From Domibacillus mangrovi (GTDB lineage Bacteria; Bacillota; Bacilli; Bacillales; Domibacillaceae), in NCBI RefSeq assembly GCF_001906925.1, contig NZ_MRWQ01000028.1:1-32494 (forward strand): 32,494 bases of DNA, read 5' to 3'. The notes under the pieces were generated by a model that saw only the letters and a list, made by a program, of their open reading frames with translations, was not told the DNA's origin and did no database searches. Positions 7,144 to 15,528 of this stretch are shown here, piece after piece; position 1 is the first letter of the stretch, and each line of letters opens with the position of its first letter. The translations under genes were made by a program, and so were the position numbers.

Positions 7144-7188
7144 AAATGCTGAAATCCTTAGAGACACAAGGATTTCAGCATTTTTTTT
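7144..7188 (+). terminator. Intrinsic terminator after amidohydrolase copy 1
   Basis: AAATGCTGAAATCCTT and AAGGATTTCAGCATTT form a perfect 16-bp stem with an 8-nt loop, followed by T's. It ends the monocistronic amidohydrolase transcript. Confidence 0.93.
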
Positions 7189-7231
7189 ATAAAATCATAA
7201 GGGAAAATGAAGGGCGAAATTTGTGTAATCA

Positions 7232-7774
7232 ATAAGTTGAACTAGAATATTTACAGTCTCTACTTTCAGTGTATACACATTCAGTAAAAACCGTTGAAAG
7301 GATGAGCGATGATGAATCGAGAACAGGCGATCAACGAACTGAAGGAAGCCATGAAAAAAGCGCAGGGACGACGTGATTTCGAACGATATCAGGCTGTTCT
7401 CCTGTTTCTAGAAGGCTACCAGAAAAAAGAGATTGCTCAAATTATTGGCCACTGTTCTCACTCGATTGGTCTGATTCGTTATCCAACTGGCCAAATTGTG
7501 ATGATACTGGACAATGCCCGCATTCACCACGCGAAACTCATCCAACCGTTTCTTGAAACAAACCGTGGCTGCCTGAAGCTGATCTTCCTGCCACCTTACA
7601 GCCCGTATCTTAACCTAATAGAGGGGTGGTGGAAATATAAGGAATAAACCGTTATCTACAACGTCTTTTTTGGCAGCGTGCAGAAAATCGTGTTGGCCGT
7701 CCATGCTTTTCTCCGCTATGCTAGCGAGCGTGTGGAAGAAGTCATCAACCGGCTCAATTAAATTTTCAACTTAT
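7232..7774 (+). mobile_element. IS630-family relic with terminal inverted repeats
   Basis: ATAAGTTGAA (7232-7241) and TTCAACTTAT (7765-7774) are inverted ends flanking a broken IS630 transposase. TA dinucleotides lie at both tips, the target duplicated by this family. The element is about 540 bp instead of about 1.1 kb, so it has lost roughly half its gene. Confidence 0.6.
7309..7761 (+). pseudogene. IS630-family transposase, internally deleted and interrupted
   Basis: The N-terminal helix-turn-helix part (about 45 residues, ending KKEIAQIIGH) jumps directly to the DDE catalytic end (VMILDNARIHHAK, LPPYSPYLNLIEGWW). The first catalytic Asp region is missing. A stop at 7645-7647 breaks the frame, and the usual C-terminus (VIYNVFFGSV ... 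VEEVINRLN) follows in another frame to 7761. The gene is not functional. Confidence 0.85.
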
Positions 7775-7811
7775 ATGGTAATTAATATTCGGAATATTTG
7801 ACAAAAAAGGT

Positions 7812-7840
7812 TTGCCTACAAAGAGATTATGCGTTAAAAT
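7812..7840 (+). promoter_or_regulatory. Promoter of the TRAP/hydantoinase operon
   Basis: TTGCCT (7812-7817), 17 nt, TAAAAT (7835-7840), just before a perfect palindrome and 60 nt upstream of dctP. Confidence 0.6.
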
Positions 7841-7842
7841 AT

Positions 7843-7872
7843 CAACTATTGATAACCCATTATCAATAGTTG
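7843..7872 (+). promoter_or_regulatory. Operator palindrome of the TRAP/hydantoinase operon
   Basis: CAACTATTGATAA and TTATCAATAGTTG are perfect 13-bp arms around CCCA. The palindrome covers the transcription start, an ideal repressor site. The IclR regulator at 13714 is the obvious candidate ligand-responsive binder. It lacks a T-run, so it is not a terminator. Confidence 0.65.
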
Positions 7873-7900
7873 GGAAAATAATTGGAGAGGGTGTAACGAG

Positions 7901-8902
7901 ATGAAAAAATTATTAAAAAGTTCCATGATGATTGGTTTTGCTTCCCTGTTTATGATTGGTTGTTCTAGTGGAGGATCAACCAACCTAGAAGAAGGTGGGA
8001 CAATCACGCTTGATTTAGGACATGGCGGGAGCACAGATTCTCATCTTAACGAAGCAGCGAAGAAGTTTATTGAATTAGTTGATGAAAAGTCAGATGGACA
8101 AATTATTATAAATAATCACCCGAACTCAGAATTAGGGGCGGAACGTGAAATGACCGAATCGGTTCAAAGTCAATTGCTGGATATCGCGATTGTGTCTACA
8201 GGTCCGGTTGGGAACTTTGCGGATAAAGTCAATGCTTTAGATTTCCCATTCTTATTTGATGATCGTAAGCATGCGGAGAAAGTATTAGATGGACCAGTTG
8301 GGGAAGAAATCAATCAGCAGCTGGAAGAAGTGAATTTAAAGAATTTGTACTGGGTCGATAATGGATCCTACCATATTGCGACAAATGACAAACCGATTCG
8401 GACTTTAGCGGATATGAAGGGCTTGAAATTTAGAACTCAGGAGAACCAAGTTCAAATTGATACGATGAATGCATTAGGTGCAAAAGCGACACCAATTCCG
8501 TTTAGTGAGCTTTTCCTTTCAGCGCAACAAGGAGTTGTTGATGGTCAAGGGAACTCATTAGCGGTGTTAATACCAAATAGCTACTACGAAGTTCATAAGT
8601 ATTTAACGATTACGAACCATATGTACTCTGCTGGATTGATTTTAATGAATAACGATCAATTCAAGTCTTATCCTGAAGATGTTCAGCAAATCTTATTAGA
8701 TGCAGCGAAAGAAGCTGGAACGCATGAAAGAGAATTTGTTCAACAGTTGAATGCTGAATATTTAGAAAAGGCAAAAGCAAATGGAATGGAAATTATTGAG
8801 GGCGTTGATTTAGAACCATTTAAAGAGGCCGTTCAGCCTGTGTATGAAAATCATGCAGACAAATATGGAGAGCTTCATCAGATCATCCGAGAAAATAAAT
8901 AA
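7901..8902 (+). CDS. dctP: TRAP transporter substrate-binding lipoprotein (DctP type)
   Basis: A 333-aa lipoprotein with a signal peptide and lipobox MIGC (Cys21). The mature part has DctP features: GHGGSTDSHLNEAAKKFIELVDEKSDG near the start, MTESVQSQLLDIAI, KGLKFRTQEN (the family's Arg that binds the substrate carboxylate) and a conserved end. It captures an organic-acid-like ligand outside the membrane and delivers it to DctQ/DctM. Given its neighbours the ligand is probably a ureido acid, hydantoin or allantoin-like compound; this is inference. First gene of the operon. Confidence 0.92.
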   Translation: MKKLLKSSMMIGFASLFMIGCSSGGSTNLEEGGTITLDLGHGGSTDSHLNEAAKKFIELVDEKSDGQIIINNHPNSELGAEREMTESVQSQLLDIAIVSTGPVGNFADKVNALDFPFLFDDRKHAEKVLDGPVGEEINQQLEEVNLKNLYWVDNGSYHIATNDKPIRTLADMKGLKFRTQENQVQIDTMNALGAKATPIPFSELFLSAQQGVVDGQGNSLAVLIPNSYYEVHKYLTITNHMYSAGLILMNNDQFKSYPEDVQQILLDAAKEAGTHEREFVQQLNAEYLEKAKANGMEIIEGVDLEPFKEAVQPVYENHADKYGELHQIIRENK

Positions 8903-8910
8903 CTTGAATC

Positions 8911-8934
8911 ATCAACTTTCTATAGAAAGTTGAT
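8911..8934 (+). terminator. Stem-loop after dctP (partial terminator or RNA stabiliser)
   Basis: ATCAACTTTC and GAAAGTTGAT form a perfect 10-bp stem with loop TATA. No T-run follows, so it more likely protects the dctP mRNA 3' end and lets the binding protein outnumber the permease. Confidence 0.5.
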
Positions 8935-9054
8935 CTTGGTGTAAGCCCAGCATGGACAAATATGGAATAAGATGCAATGAAATTAGCAAATTCTCCGAAG
9001 AGATACTGACGTATTTCAACATGTGAAATCCTACACCAAGCGATAACAAAAGAA

Positions 9055-9102
9055 AGACTCATAAAGTGGAGCCTGAAAGAGATTTCCCAACTTTATGAGT
9101 CT
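9055..9102. repeat. Inverted repeat in the dctP-dctQ gap
   Basis: AGACTCATAAAGT (9055-9067) and ACTTTATGAGTCT (9090-9102) are perfect 13-bp arms. They lie just upstream of the group II intron-like 3' end and may be part of that relic or an independent hairpin. Confidence 0.45.
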
Positions 9103-9112
9103 CAATACTTAA

Positions 9113-9185
9113 AAGGTTGGACCGCCGTATACGGATCCATACGTACGGTGTTGTGAGAGGTCGGAGGTTAGTCACCTCCTCCTAT
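9113..9185 (+). mobile_element. Group II intron 3'-end relic (domains V-VI)
   Basis: ACCGCCGTATACGG ... CATACGTACGGTG (about 9121-9150) resembles the domain V hairpin of bacterial group II introns. GTTGTGAGAGGTC and the GC-rich hairpin GGAGGTTAGTCACCTCC ending in CCTAT resemble domain VI and the intron end. No reverse transcriptase gene remains, so only the 3' tip is left. It sits between dctP and dctQ and occupies most of their 320-bp gap. Confidence 0.55.
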
Positions 9186-9222
9186 TAGATTTTGATGATC
9201 TCTTGGAAATGGGGGAATGCAG

Positions 9223-9726
9223 ATGACACAATATATTAAATTGGTTGATACTTTAAATAAATGGATTAAGTCCTTTATTGGTCTGTGTTTAGGTATTATG
9301 TCCGTTGTTATTGTAGTACAAGTCATATCGAGGTACTTTTTCGGAGAAGCCTTTACGTGGGCGGAAGAGTTGTCGCGTTACTTAATGGTGTGGTCGATCT
9401 TTTTAGGCGCTGCAATCGCATTGCGGAATCATTCTTTGATTGCCTTAGAGTTTATTGCGGAGAAACTGTCGATTTCAGCAAAAAGAAAGCTCAAAATTTT
9501 TGTCTATGTTGGGGCGATTGTCTTCTTTGCCATTTTATTTTTCATGGGGATCCAAATGATTGGAAATGTTCAATTTCAGAAGTCACCAGCGTTGCAGATT
9601 CCGATGTCGATTCCGTATTTGGGGATTCCGATTGGGGCGTTGGCGCTCGCGTTGAATGCTTTGGCGGTTTTCTTTGAACTCATTATTAATAAAAATCCTC
9701 CAAAAGAAAGGGAGGGGATTGTGTAA
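9223..9726 (+). CDS. dctQ: TRAP transporter small permease (DctQ type)
   Basis: A 167-aa membrane protein with four hydrophobic segments. It has the DctQ signature around FTWAEELSRYLMVWSIFLGAAIALR. It forms the membrane unit together with DctM. I prefer ATG 9223 over 9217 because GGGGG lies 7 nt before it. The dctM start follows the stop directly. Confidence 0.9.
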   Translation: MTQYIKLVDTLNKWIKSFIGLCLGIMSVVIVVQVISRYFFGEAFTWAEELSRYLMVWSIFLGAAIALRNHSLIALEFIAEKLSISAKRKLKIFVYVGAIVFFAILFFMGIQMIGNVQFQKSPALQIPMSIPYLGIPIGALALALNALAVFFELIINKNPPKEREGIV

Positions 9727-11001
9727 ATGGTATACGTTTTATTAATCAGTCTTGTCGCATTTTTAATTCTTTCTTTTCCGATTGCTGTTGCACTTGGATT
9801 ATCCTCCATTATTGCAATCCTTTTTTCAGGAACGATTCCCTTGCAGTCCATTGCCCAAAAGGCCTTCACGTCGGTTGATTCTTTTACGTTAATGGCGATC
9901 CCATTCTTTATTTTAGCAGGAACCTTAATGGAAAAGGGTGGTATAGCAAAACGCCTGATTCGCTTTGCCAATTCATTAGTGGGTTCGATGACAGGTGGTT
10001 TAGGGATGGTTGTCGTGGTCACTTCAATGTTTTTTGCTGCCATCTCGGGATCGGGGATTGCTGCAACAGCTGCCCTAGGTTCGATTTTGATTCCAGCAAT
10101 GGTAAAGAATGGATATGATCGTAGCTATGCGGGTGCGCTTCAAGCGATATCTGGAGAATTGGGCGTTATTATTCCACCGAGTGTATCGATGATCTTATTC
10201 GGTGTCGCAACTGGTGTCTCGATTAGTGATTTGTTTTTAGCTGGAATTATTCCAGGGATTATGATTGCTCTATCCTTAATGGCTGTTGTGTACGTGATCT
10301 CGAAAAAGCGTGGGTATAAAGGCGACACGAACATGCCAAAAGGTGAAGTACTTGCTGCTTTCAAAGATGCGCTTTTAGCGTTGTTAATGCCAGTCATCAT
10401 TTTAGGCGGAATTTATGGCGGGGTCTTTACTCCAACGGAAGCAGCAGCTATTGCTGTAGCTTACTCCTTAATTATTAGTATGTTTGTTTATAAGGAAATT
10501 AGAGTAAAAGATTTGATTGGCATTTTATCGAAATCGATGATTACAACATCAATTGTCATGTTCATTATTTCGACGGCTGGTATTTTCAGCTACATCTTAA
10601 CAAGAGAAGGAGTTCCGCAGAAAATTGCCGCCTTTTTCTCTGAGGTGACAACATCGCCAATTGTCTTCTTACTTATTATCAATGTTGTTCTGTTAATTAT
10701 TGGGATGTTCTTTGATGGAAGTATTGCAATTATCATTTTAGCACCGTTATTAACACCTGCTGCAATAGCTTTAGGAATTGACCCAATTCACTTTGGAATG
10801 GTCATGATTGTAAACTTGGCAATTGGAATGTGTACACCACCTCTTGGTGTAAACCTGTTTGTGTCCTGTCAGATCGCGAATATAAAATTGGAACAAATAT
10901 CCAAAGCGGTTTTGCCATTCTTAGCGGTTATGATTGTCGACGTGTTGTTAATTAGTTATATTCCACAATTAAGCTTGTTCTTTGTTGAGTTATTTAAATA
11001 G
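9727..11001 (+). CDS. dctM: TRAP transporter large permease (DctM type)
   Basis: A 424-aa protein with about 11-12 membrane segments. Family motifs include AIPFFILAGTLMEKGGI, AAISGSGIAATAALGSI and NLAIGMCTPPLGVNLFV. It forms the Na+-coupled translocation channel of the TRAP system. Its ATG directly follows the dctQ stop, and its GGGAGGGG site lies inside dctQ. Confidence 0.95.
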   Translation: MVYVLLISLVAFLILSFPIAVALGLSSIIAILFSGTIPLQSIAQKAFTSVDSFTLMAIPFFILAGTLMEKGGIAKRLIRFANSLVGSMTGGLGMVVVVTSMFFAAISGSGIAATAALGSILIPAMVKNGYDRSYAGALQAISGELGVIIPPSVSMILFGVATGVSISDLFLAGIIPGIMIALSLMAVVYVISKKRGYKGDTNMPKGEVLAAFKDALLALLMPVIILGGIYGGVFTPTEAAAIAVAYSLIISMFVYKEIRVKDLIGILSKSMITTSIVMFIISTAGIFSYILTREGVPQKIAAFFSEVTTSPIVFLLIINVVLLIIGMFFDGSIAIIILAPLLTPAAIALGIDPIHFGMVMIVNLAIGMCTPPLGVNLFVSCQIANIKLEQISKAVLPFLAVMIVDVLLISYIPQLSLFFVELFK

Positions 11002-11033
11002 TGGATTGATGTGAATTTATGGAGGGGATCTCA

Positions 11034-12383
11034 TTGAGTAGTACATTTTCGATTAAAGGAAATATTGTATTGCCCACAGAAGTGTTGTTTGATTCGTATG
11101 TAACAGTAGAAGCTGGAAAGATTATTTCAATTGCTAAGGAACCACAGAGTGTGGACGTGATTGATGCGACGGGGCAATATATTTTACCCGGTGTAATTGA
11201 TGCCCATGTTCATTGTTATAGTGCGTTGACAGAAGGGTTCACAACTGCGACGAAATCGGCAGCCGCTGGTGGGGTTACAACGATTATTGAAATGCCGTAC
11301 GATGCAGATAAGTTAATTTGTACAAAAGATTTATTTGATGAAAAGATCGAGCTTTTAGAAAAAGAAGCCGTCGTGGATGTTGCGCTACTTGCGACGATTG
11401 CTCCAAAGGATGGAGTAGATCAAATTCCGTTATTAGCTGAATCAGGTGCATGTGGCTTTAAAGTTTCTTTGTTTAATACGGATTCGGTTCGTTTCCCGAA
11501 GATCGATGAAGGGGAACTCTATGAAGCTTTTAAAGAAATTGAGAAAACTGGTCGTCCAGTTGGGGTTCATGCCGAAACGGATTCAATTGTTCGGAAGTTC
11601 ATTCAAAAGTATGAAGGAGAGGGCCATGACGCACGGGCTCATTGTAAAAGTAGACCAAAAGTAGCCGAATCAACGGCTGCATTGACCGTGATGGAATTAG
11701 CTCATTACACAAACGTAAAGCTTCATTTATATCATTGTACGTTCCCAAGAATTTTTAACTTAATGGAGTATTATAAAAGTCAAGGCACAAATGTTACTGC
11801 GGAAACTTGTACGCATTATTTAACCTTGAGTGAAGAGGATATGCCTGAGTTAAAAGCAAAGGCGAAAATTAACCCGCCATTGCGTTCTCGTGAGGATATG
11901 GATGTTTTATGGGAAATGCTAGCCAAGGATAAAATCGATATGGTGACATCGGACCATGCTCCATGGACATTGGATAAAAAACAAGCTGAAAATATTTTTG
12001 AAAACTCTTCTGGTGCTCCAGGAGTTGAAGCACTATTGCCTGTTTTATATAGTGAAGGTTTCGCAAGAGGAAGAATCTCCTTATTACAACTCGTGAAGGT
12101 GTTGAGTGAAAATCCAGCTAACTGTTTTGGTTTAGGGCACCGCAAAGGGAAAATCGCTGTTGGTTATGATGCGGACCTCGTCATCTTAAATCCAGATGAA
12201 GCATGGACTTTAGATGAAACCAAAATGCACTCCGCTGCCGGTTGGAGCCCTTACCACGGAATGGAGATGTGTGGTAAAATCAAAAAGACATTTGTAAGAG
12301 GAAAAGAAGTCTTTAATGAAGATGTAACAGGGCAGCCTGGAGATGGCTCGTTTATTCCTGCTGTTCATACGCGGGAGGTGTAA
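11034..12383 (+). CDS. Hydantoinase/allantoinase-type cyclic amidohydrolase
   Basis: A 449-aa metal-dependent ring-opening amidohydrolase. The metal ligands are visible: DAHVH (His58, His60), the carbamylated-Lys motif GFKVSLF (Lys143), GVHAE (His179), LYHCTF (His234) and TSDHAPW (Asp307). The fold belongs to the dihydropyrimidinase/allantoinase/dihydroorotase group, and the AGGVTTIIEMP stretch favours the allantoinase/hydantoinase side. It would open a cyclic ureide to an N-carbamoyl acid, the substrate of the next gene product. I chose TTG 11034 because GGAGGGG lies 6 nt before it; the ATG at 11019 contains that site in its coding part. Confidence 0.88.
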   Translation: MSSTFSIKGNIVLPTEVLFDSYVTVEAGKIISIAKEPQSVDVIDATGQYILPGVIDAHVHCYSALTEGFTTATKSAAAGGVTTIIEMPYDADKLICTKDLFDEKIELLEKEAVVDVALLATIAPKDGVDQIPLLAESGACGFKVSLFNTDSVRFPKIDEGELYEAFKEIEKTGRPVGVHAETDSIVRKFIQKYEGEGHDARAHCKSRPKVAESTAALTVMELAHYTNVKLHLYHCTFPRIFNLMEYYKSQGTNVTAETCTHYLTLSEEDMPELKAKAKINPPLRSREDMDVLWEMLAKDKIDMVTSDHAPWTLDKKQAENIFENSSGAPGVEALLPVLYSEGFARGRISLLQLVKVLSENPANCFGLGHRKGKIAVGYDADLVILNPDEAWTLDETKMHSAAGWSPYHGMEMCGKIKKTFVRGKEVFNEDVTGQPGDGSFIPAVHTREV

Positions 12384-12386
12384 AGA

Positions 12387-13646
12387 ATGAATTATTTTGA
12401 TCAAAATGATGAACGATTAAAACAGGACATTCTTACCTTGGCGGAAATGATTAATGAAGAGGTTGAAGGTTATACGAGAAGGCCTTTTACAAAATGGTAT
12501 GAACAAAGCAGAGAGTGGCTTGCTGACGAAATGAAGAAGTGTGGTCTAGATGTTCAGATTGATGCGGCTTCCAATCTGATTGGGAAACTGGAAGGAAAGA
12601 ACAAGGACTTGCGTCCCATCATGATTGGCTCTCATACGGATACAGTGACAGGCGGCGGAAGATTTGATGGCATTATCGGCGTTTTAGCTGGAATCGAGAT
12701 TGCGAGACAACTAAAAGAAAAGAAGATAGAACTAGAACATCCGTTATGGGTTGTTGATTTTACCGCAGAAGAGCCGAGTGAGTTTGGCATTTCCACAATT
12801 GGTAGCCGCGGAATGGTCGATAACTTATCAGATGAGATGTTGCAAAGAGAAGATCCGAACGGTCTCAAGTTATATGAAGGAATTCAGATGGCTGGTGGCC
12901 GTCCTGAAGATATTTCACATAAAGCTTTAAAACAAGGTGATGTTGCTTTATATTTAGAATTGCATATTGAGCAGGGGCCTGTTTTAGAGCAAACGAATCA
13001 TGACATCGGGGTTGTAACGGGAATCGTTGGGATCCAGCGCTATCAAATTGTTGTCAATGGCCAGCCAAACCACGCAGGAACAACACCGATGAATATGCGC
13101 TTTGATGCCTTAACAGGTGCGTCCGAACTTGTCTTAGCAGTTGAGAAGATTGCAAATCAGCCGTACGAAGAGCAAGTCGTCGGAACGGTTGGAAGACTAT
13201 TTAATGAACCAAATGGCTCGAACGTTGTTCCTGGCAAGGTGGTTTTCGATGTGGAATTGCGCTCTCTTAGCACAAAGGTGATCGAGCAAATGGTCGAGCA
13301 AATCAGTGCAGAGGTTGAGAAGGTAGTAGCTAAGCGTAACTTGTCGATTTCGGTTGATAAATTATCTGAATCAGATCCGATTATCGTCAGCGAGGAAGTC
13401 TGCCAAGGAATTGAAGCAAGTGCCAAGGTAGTTGGCAGTACGTTGAAGTTACCAAGTGGTGCCGGACATGATGCCAATCAACTTGCAAGAATTGCACCAA
13501 TAGGAATGATCTTTGTTCCGAGTAAAGATGGGAAAAGCCATTGTCCGGAAGAATGGACAGATTATGAACAAGTGGCTAAAGGTGTACAAGCGTTAGGAAA
13601 TGCCTTGGTGCATTTTGATAAAAACCTTATCAAAATAAAACAGTAA
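12387..13646 (+). CDS. M20-family N-carbamoyl amino acid / ureide amidohydrolase (copy 2)
   Basis: A 419-aa paralogue of the enzyme at 5774. It has IGSHTDTVTGGGRFDGIIGV (His83, Asp85), TAEEPSEFG, LHIEQGPVLE, PNHAGTTPM and PSGAGHDANQL, followed by KSHCPEEW. Its GGGAGGTG site lies in the last codons of the hydantoinase gene and the gap is 3 nt, so the two are translated together. It probably hydrolyses the carbamoyl product of that enzyme to the amino acid, ammonium and CO2. The first acid motif (TAEEPSEFG) differs from copy 1 (TDEEGSRF), so the two copies may act on successive or different ureides. Confidence 0.9.
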   Translation: MNYFDQNDERLKQDILTLAEMINEEVEGYTRRPFTKWYEQSREWLADEMKKCGLDVQIDAASNLIGKLEGKNKDLRPIMIGSHTDTVTGGGRFDGIIGVLAGIEIARQLKEKKIELEHPLWVVDFTAEEPSEFGISTIGSRGMVDNLSDEMLQREDPNGLKLYEGIQMAGGRPEDISHKALKQGDVALYLELHIEQGPVLEQTNHDIGVVTGIVGIQRYQIVVNGQPNHAGTTPMNMRFDALTGASELVLAVEKIANQPYEEQVVGTVGRLFNEPNGSNVVPGKVVFDVELRSLSTKVIEQMVEQISAEVEKVVAKRNLSISVDKLSESDPIIVSEEVCQGIEASAKVVGSTLKLPSGAGHDANQLARIAPIGMIFVPSKDGKSHCPEEWTDYEQVAKGVQALGNALVHFDKNLIKIKQ

Positions 13647-13713
13647 AATAAATACATTTCCTTAATACAACAGGCGGGTCCTTTAGGGACATTATTTGGG
13701 AGAGAATAAAAAA

Positions 13714-14445
13714 ATGAGTACAATGAAAACTCTAGAAATTCTGGACTTATATGATATGGAAACAAGGAAACTAACTGTTGCAGAAATGGCTAGTAAGTTA
13801 AATCAGCCGCAAAGTTCGGTCTATCGCCATGTCAGAATGCTGAAAGAAAAAGGCTATTTAATGGATGACCATGAGGGCAGTTATAAACTTGGCTATAAGT
13901 TCTTAAAGTTTTCAAAGATTGTAAGCATGGATACCAATATTACCGTAGTTTCTTATCCATATATGCAACAGTTAACGAAAAATATAGGGGAAACCTCCTT
14001 GTTGATGGTTTACTCCGATTTGCACGCAATTTGCCTAGCCGCAGTAAACTCAAGTGAAAGCATTAAGGTCTCGGCAGAGGTTGGTCAGATTTTCCCTTTA
14101 TATGGAGGCGCGTCCTCTAAATCCTTATTGGCCTTTCTGAATGAAACAATCGTCAATGAACTTTTTGAAAAAGGCATGGTTAAAAAGCATACAGACAAAA
14201 CCATATTAGACATCAATGAGCTAAAGCAGGATTTACTAGAGATAAAGAAAAGAGGCTATGCCTTTTCAAGTGGGGAAATTGACCAAGGTGTCATCAGCTA
14301 TGGTGTGCCGATTTACAATTACAACAATAAAATAATCGCGTCATTAAGCATCGTTGGGCCCATGGCGCGGCTATTAGAAAAAAATGAGGAAGAAATCTTA
14401 CGAGAATTAGAAGTCACACGGGATAAAATACAGGAATTTTTATAG
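13714..14445 (+). CDS. IclR-family transcriptional regulator of the ureide operon
   Basis: A 243-aa protein with an N-terminal winged helix (LTVAEMASKLNQPQSSVYRHVRMLKEKGYL) and a C-terminal IclR effector domain (PLYGGASSKSLLAFL, SSGEIDQGVISYGVPIYN). It is last in the operon. I prefer ATG 13714, 9 nt after GGGAGAG. The likely target is the palindrome at 7843-7872, and the likely effector is the substrate or an intermediate. Confidence 0.9.
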   Translation: MSTMKTLEILDLYDMETRKLTVAEMASKLNQPQSSVYRHVRMLKEKGYLMDDHEGSYKLGYKFLKFSKIVSMDTNITVVSYPYMQQLTKNIGETSLLMVYSDLHAICLAAVNSSESIKVSAEVGQIFPLYGGASSKSLLAFLNETIVNELFEKGMVKKHTDKTILDINELKQDLLEIKKRGYAFSSGEIDQGVISYGVPIYNYNNKIIASLSIVGPMARLLEKNEEEILRELEVTRDKIQEFL

Positions 14446-14470
14446 GTGTCAGGCAACATCGGAAAATTAG

Positions 14471-14506
14471 AAAGGGCATTCCGCTTTGAAGTGTAATGCC
14501 CTTTTT
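14471..14506 (+). terminator. Terminator of the TRAP/hydantoinase/IclR operon
   Basis: AAAGGGCATT and AATGCCCTTT form a 10-bp stem with a 14-nt loop and T-tail, 26 nt after the iclR-type gene. Confidence 0.85.
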
Positions 14507-14526
14507 GACAAAGTTATTCCAGATTC

Positions 14527-14695
14527 GGTTCTGATGCAAAAACTTCAAGACAGTTGCAAATCATAGTTCTCATGCAAATATTTGAAGAAATATAAAAAGG
14601 CTAAAAGTTTCTGAGTGGAATCTGGTCTTAAGCAGCAATTCCACTAGGAAACGTATCGCCTCTTTATATCTTCTCCCATTACTCGCACCAGAACC
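14527..14695. mobile_element. Possible IS6-family end relic
   Basis: GGTTCTGATGC (14527-14537) and GCACCAGAACC (14685-14695) are near-perfect inverted ends of the GGTTCTG type found in IS6/IS26/IS240 elements. A further degenerate copy (GTTCTCATGC) lies at about 14567. No transposase motif is left between them. It may derive from the same family as the relic at 31321-31579. Confidence 0.35.
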
Positions 14696-14712
14696 AAAAT
14701 AGTTATCAAAAT

Positions 14713-14753
14713 AAAAACCAAGCAGCTCAATTTTATTGAGCTGCTTGGTTTTT
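14713..14753. terminator. Strong bidirectional terminator
   Basis: AAAAACCAAGCAGCTCAA and TTGAGCTGCTTGGTTTTT form a perfect 18-bp stem with a 5-nt loop, with A's before and T's after, so it can work on both strands. No intact gene abuts it now. Confidence 0.8.
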
Positions 14754-14907
14754 AACCATTCGATCAATATAGGAAGTGCATTGAATTATTCATAGGGAGC
14801 GTCAAAAATTTTGTGATCGCAGGCTAATGCTAATGTTTCATTTTTTCGTATACTATTCCGATTGCAATGAAAGGATGAGGCGTGATACTAAAAACATCAG
14901 ACCATTC

Positions 14908-14957
14908 TTGATAGAGAGATTGTAACAGAATATGTTTATTAGGCATATTCTGTTACA
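14908..14957 (+). promoter_or_regulatory. Promoter with overlapping palindromic operator for the DUF1259 gene
   Basis: TTGATA (14908-14913), 17 nt, TATGTT (14931-14936). TGTAACAGAATATG (14921-14934) and CATATTCTGTTACA (14944-14957) are perfect 14-bp arms that cover the -10 and start region, so a dimeric repressor here would block transcription. No regulator gene is adjacent. Confidence 0.65.
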
Positions 14958-14979
14958 AATTTTATATGGAGGAATTATG

Positions 14980-15378
14980 ATGGATAATATTGATGTGCTT
15001 TGTCAACAATTTGCTCGAATACTGGGTGGTCAACCGAATGTAGAACACGATGTATGTATGGTCAAAAAAAGTCGTTCACATATTAAAGTAAACATCATGG
15101 GGAAACCGAGTCATTCAGGTTTAGCTCTCCATTCTATGTGGTCATTTGAATCCATTGATCACCAAGGGAAAGCTTTAAACTTAGGCGAAACTGCTCTCCT
15201 CCAAGAGGAAGCTTATCCATTCATTTGGCACTTACAGAGAAGCGGAATAGTGTTATCTGCTTTACATAATCATTGGCTATTTGATACACCTCATCTAGTT
15301 TATGCTCATTATGCCTCTGTTGAAGAACCACTTTCCTTTGCAAAAAAAGTAGCAGAAGCATATAAAGTACTCAAATAA
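14980..15378 (+). CDS. DUF1259 (LppY/LpqO-like) protein
   Basis: About 132 aa. It has the DUF1259 pattern: an N-terminal segment LCQQFARILGGQPNV, a central FESIDHQGKALNLGETALLQEE and a His-rich end LSALHNHWLFDTPHLVYAHY. The family is often seen with metal, peptide or redox stress genes, but its reaction is unknown. I prefer ATG 14980, 7 nt after GGAGG; 14977 is also possible. It is one full domain without a signal peptide and stands alone under a palindromic operator. Confidence 0.8.
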   Translation: MDNIDVLCQQFARILGGQPNVEHDVCMVKKSRSHIKVNIMGKPSHSGLALHSMWSFESIDHQGKALNLGETALLQEEAYPFIWHLQRSGIVLSALHNHWLFDTPHLVYAHYASVEEPLSFAKKVAEAYKVLK

Positions 15379-15528
15379 TCGGTATTTGAAAGTGAAGAAA
15401 GATTTGCATTTTTTTAAAACTAGTTAAAAGATAAAGTTTGTTTTCAAACATAATTTATCGAACATTCTATTCAACTTATCCACGTATAATCATACCCTCA
15501 AGCAGGCCTTAGATCATTATTTATCTGC

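Noticed and set aside
8911-8934. Terminator ending the dctP transcript
   Set aside because: The stem is good but has no T-run and dctQ/dctM follow; treated as a stabilising stem-loop.
11446-13477. Several overlapping frames inside the hydantoinase and carbamoylase genes
   Set aside because: They lie in other frames of well-supported genes and lack ribosome-binding sites and family motifs.
14570-14767. 65-aa minus-strand frame as a gene
   Set aside because: It runs through a strong terminator hairpin and IS-end-like repeats and shows no family motif.
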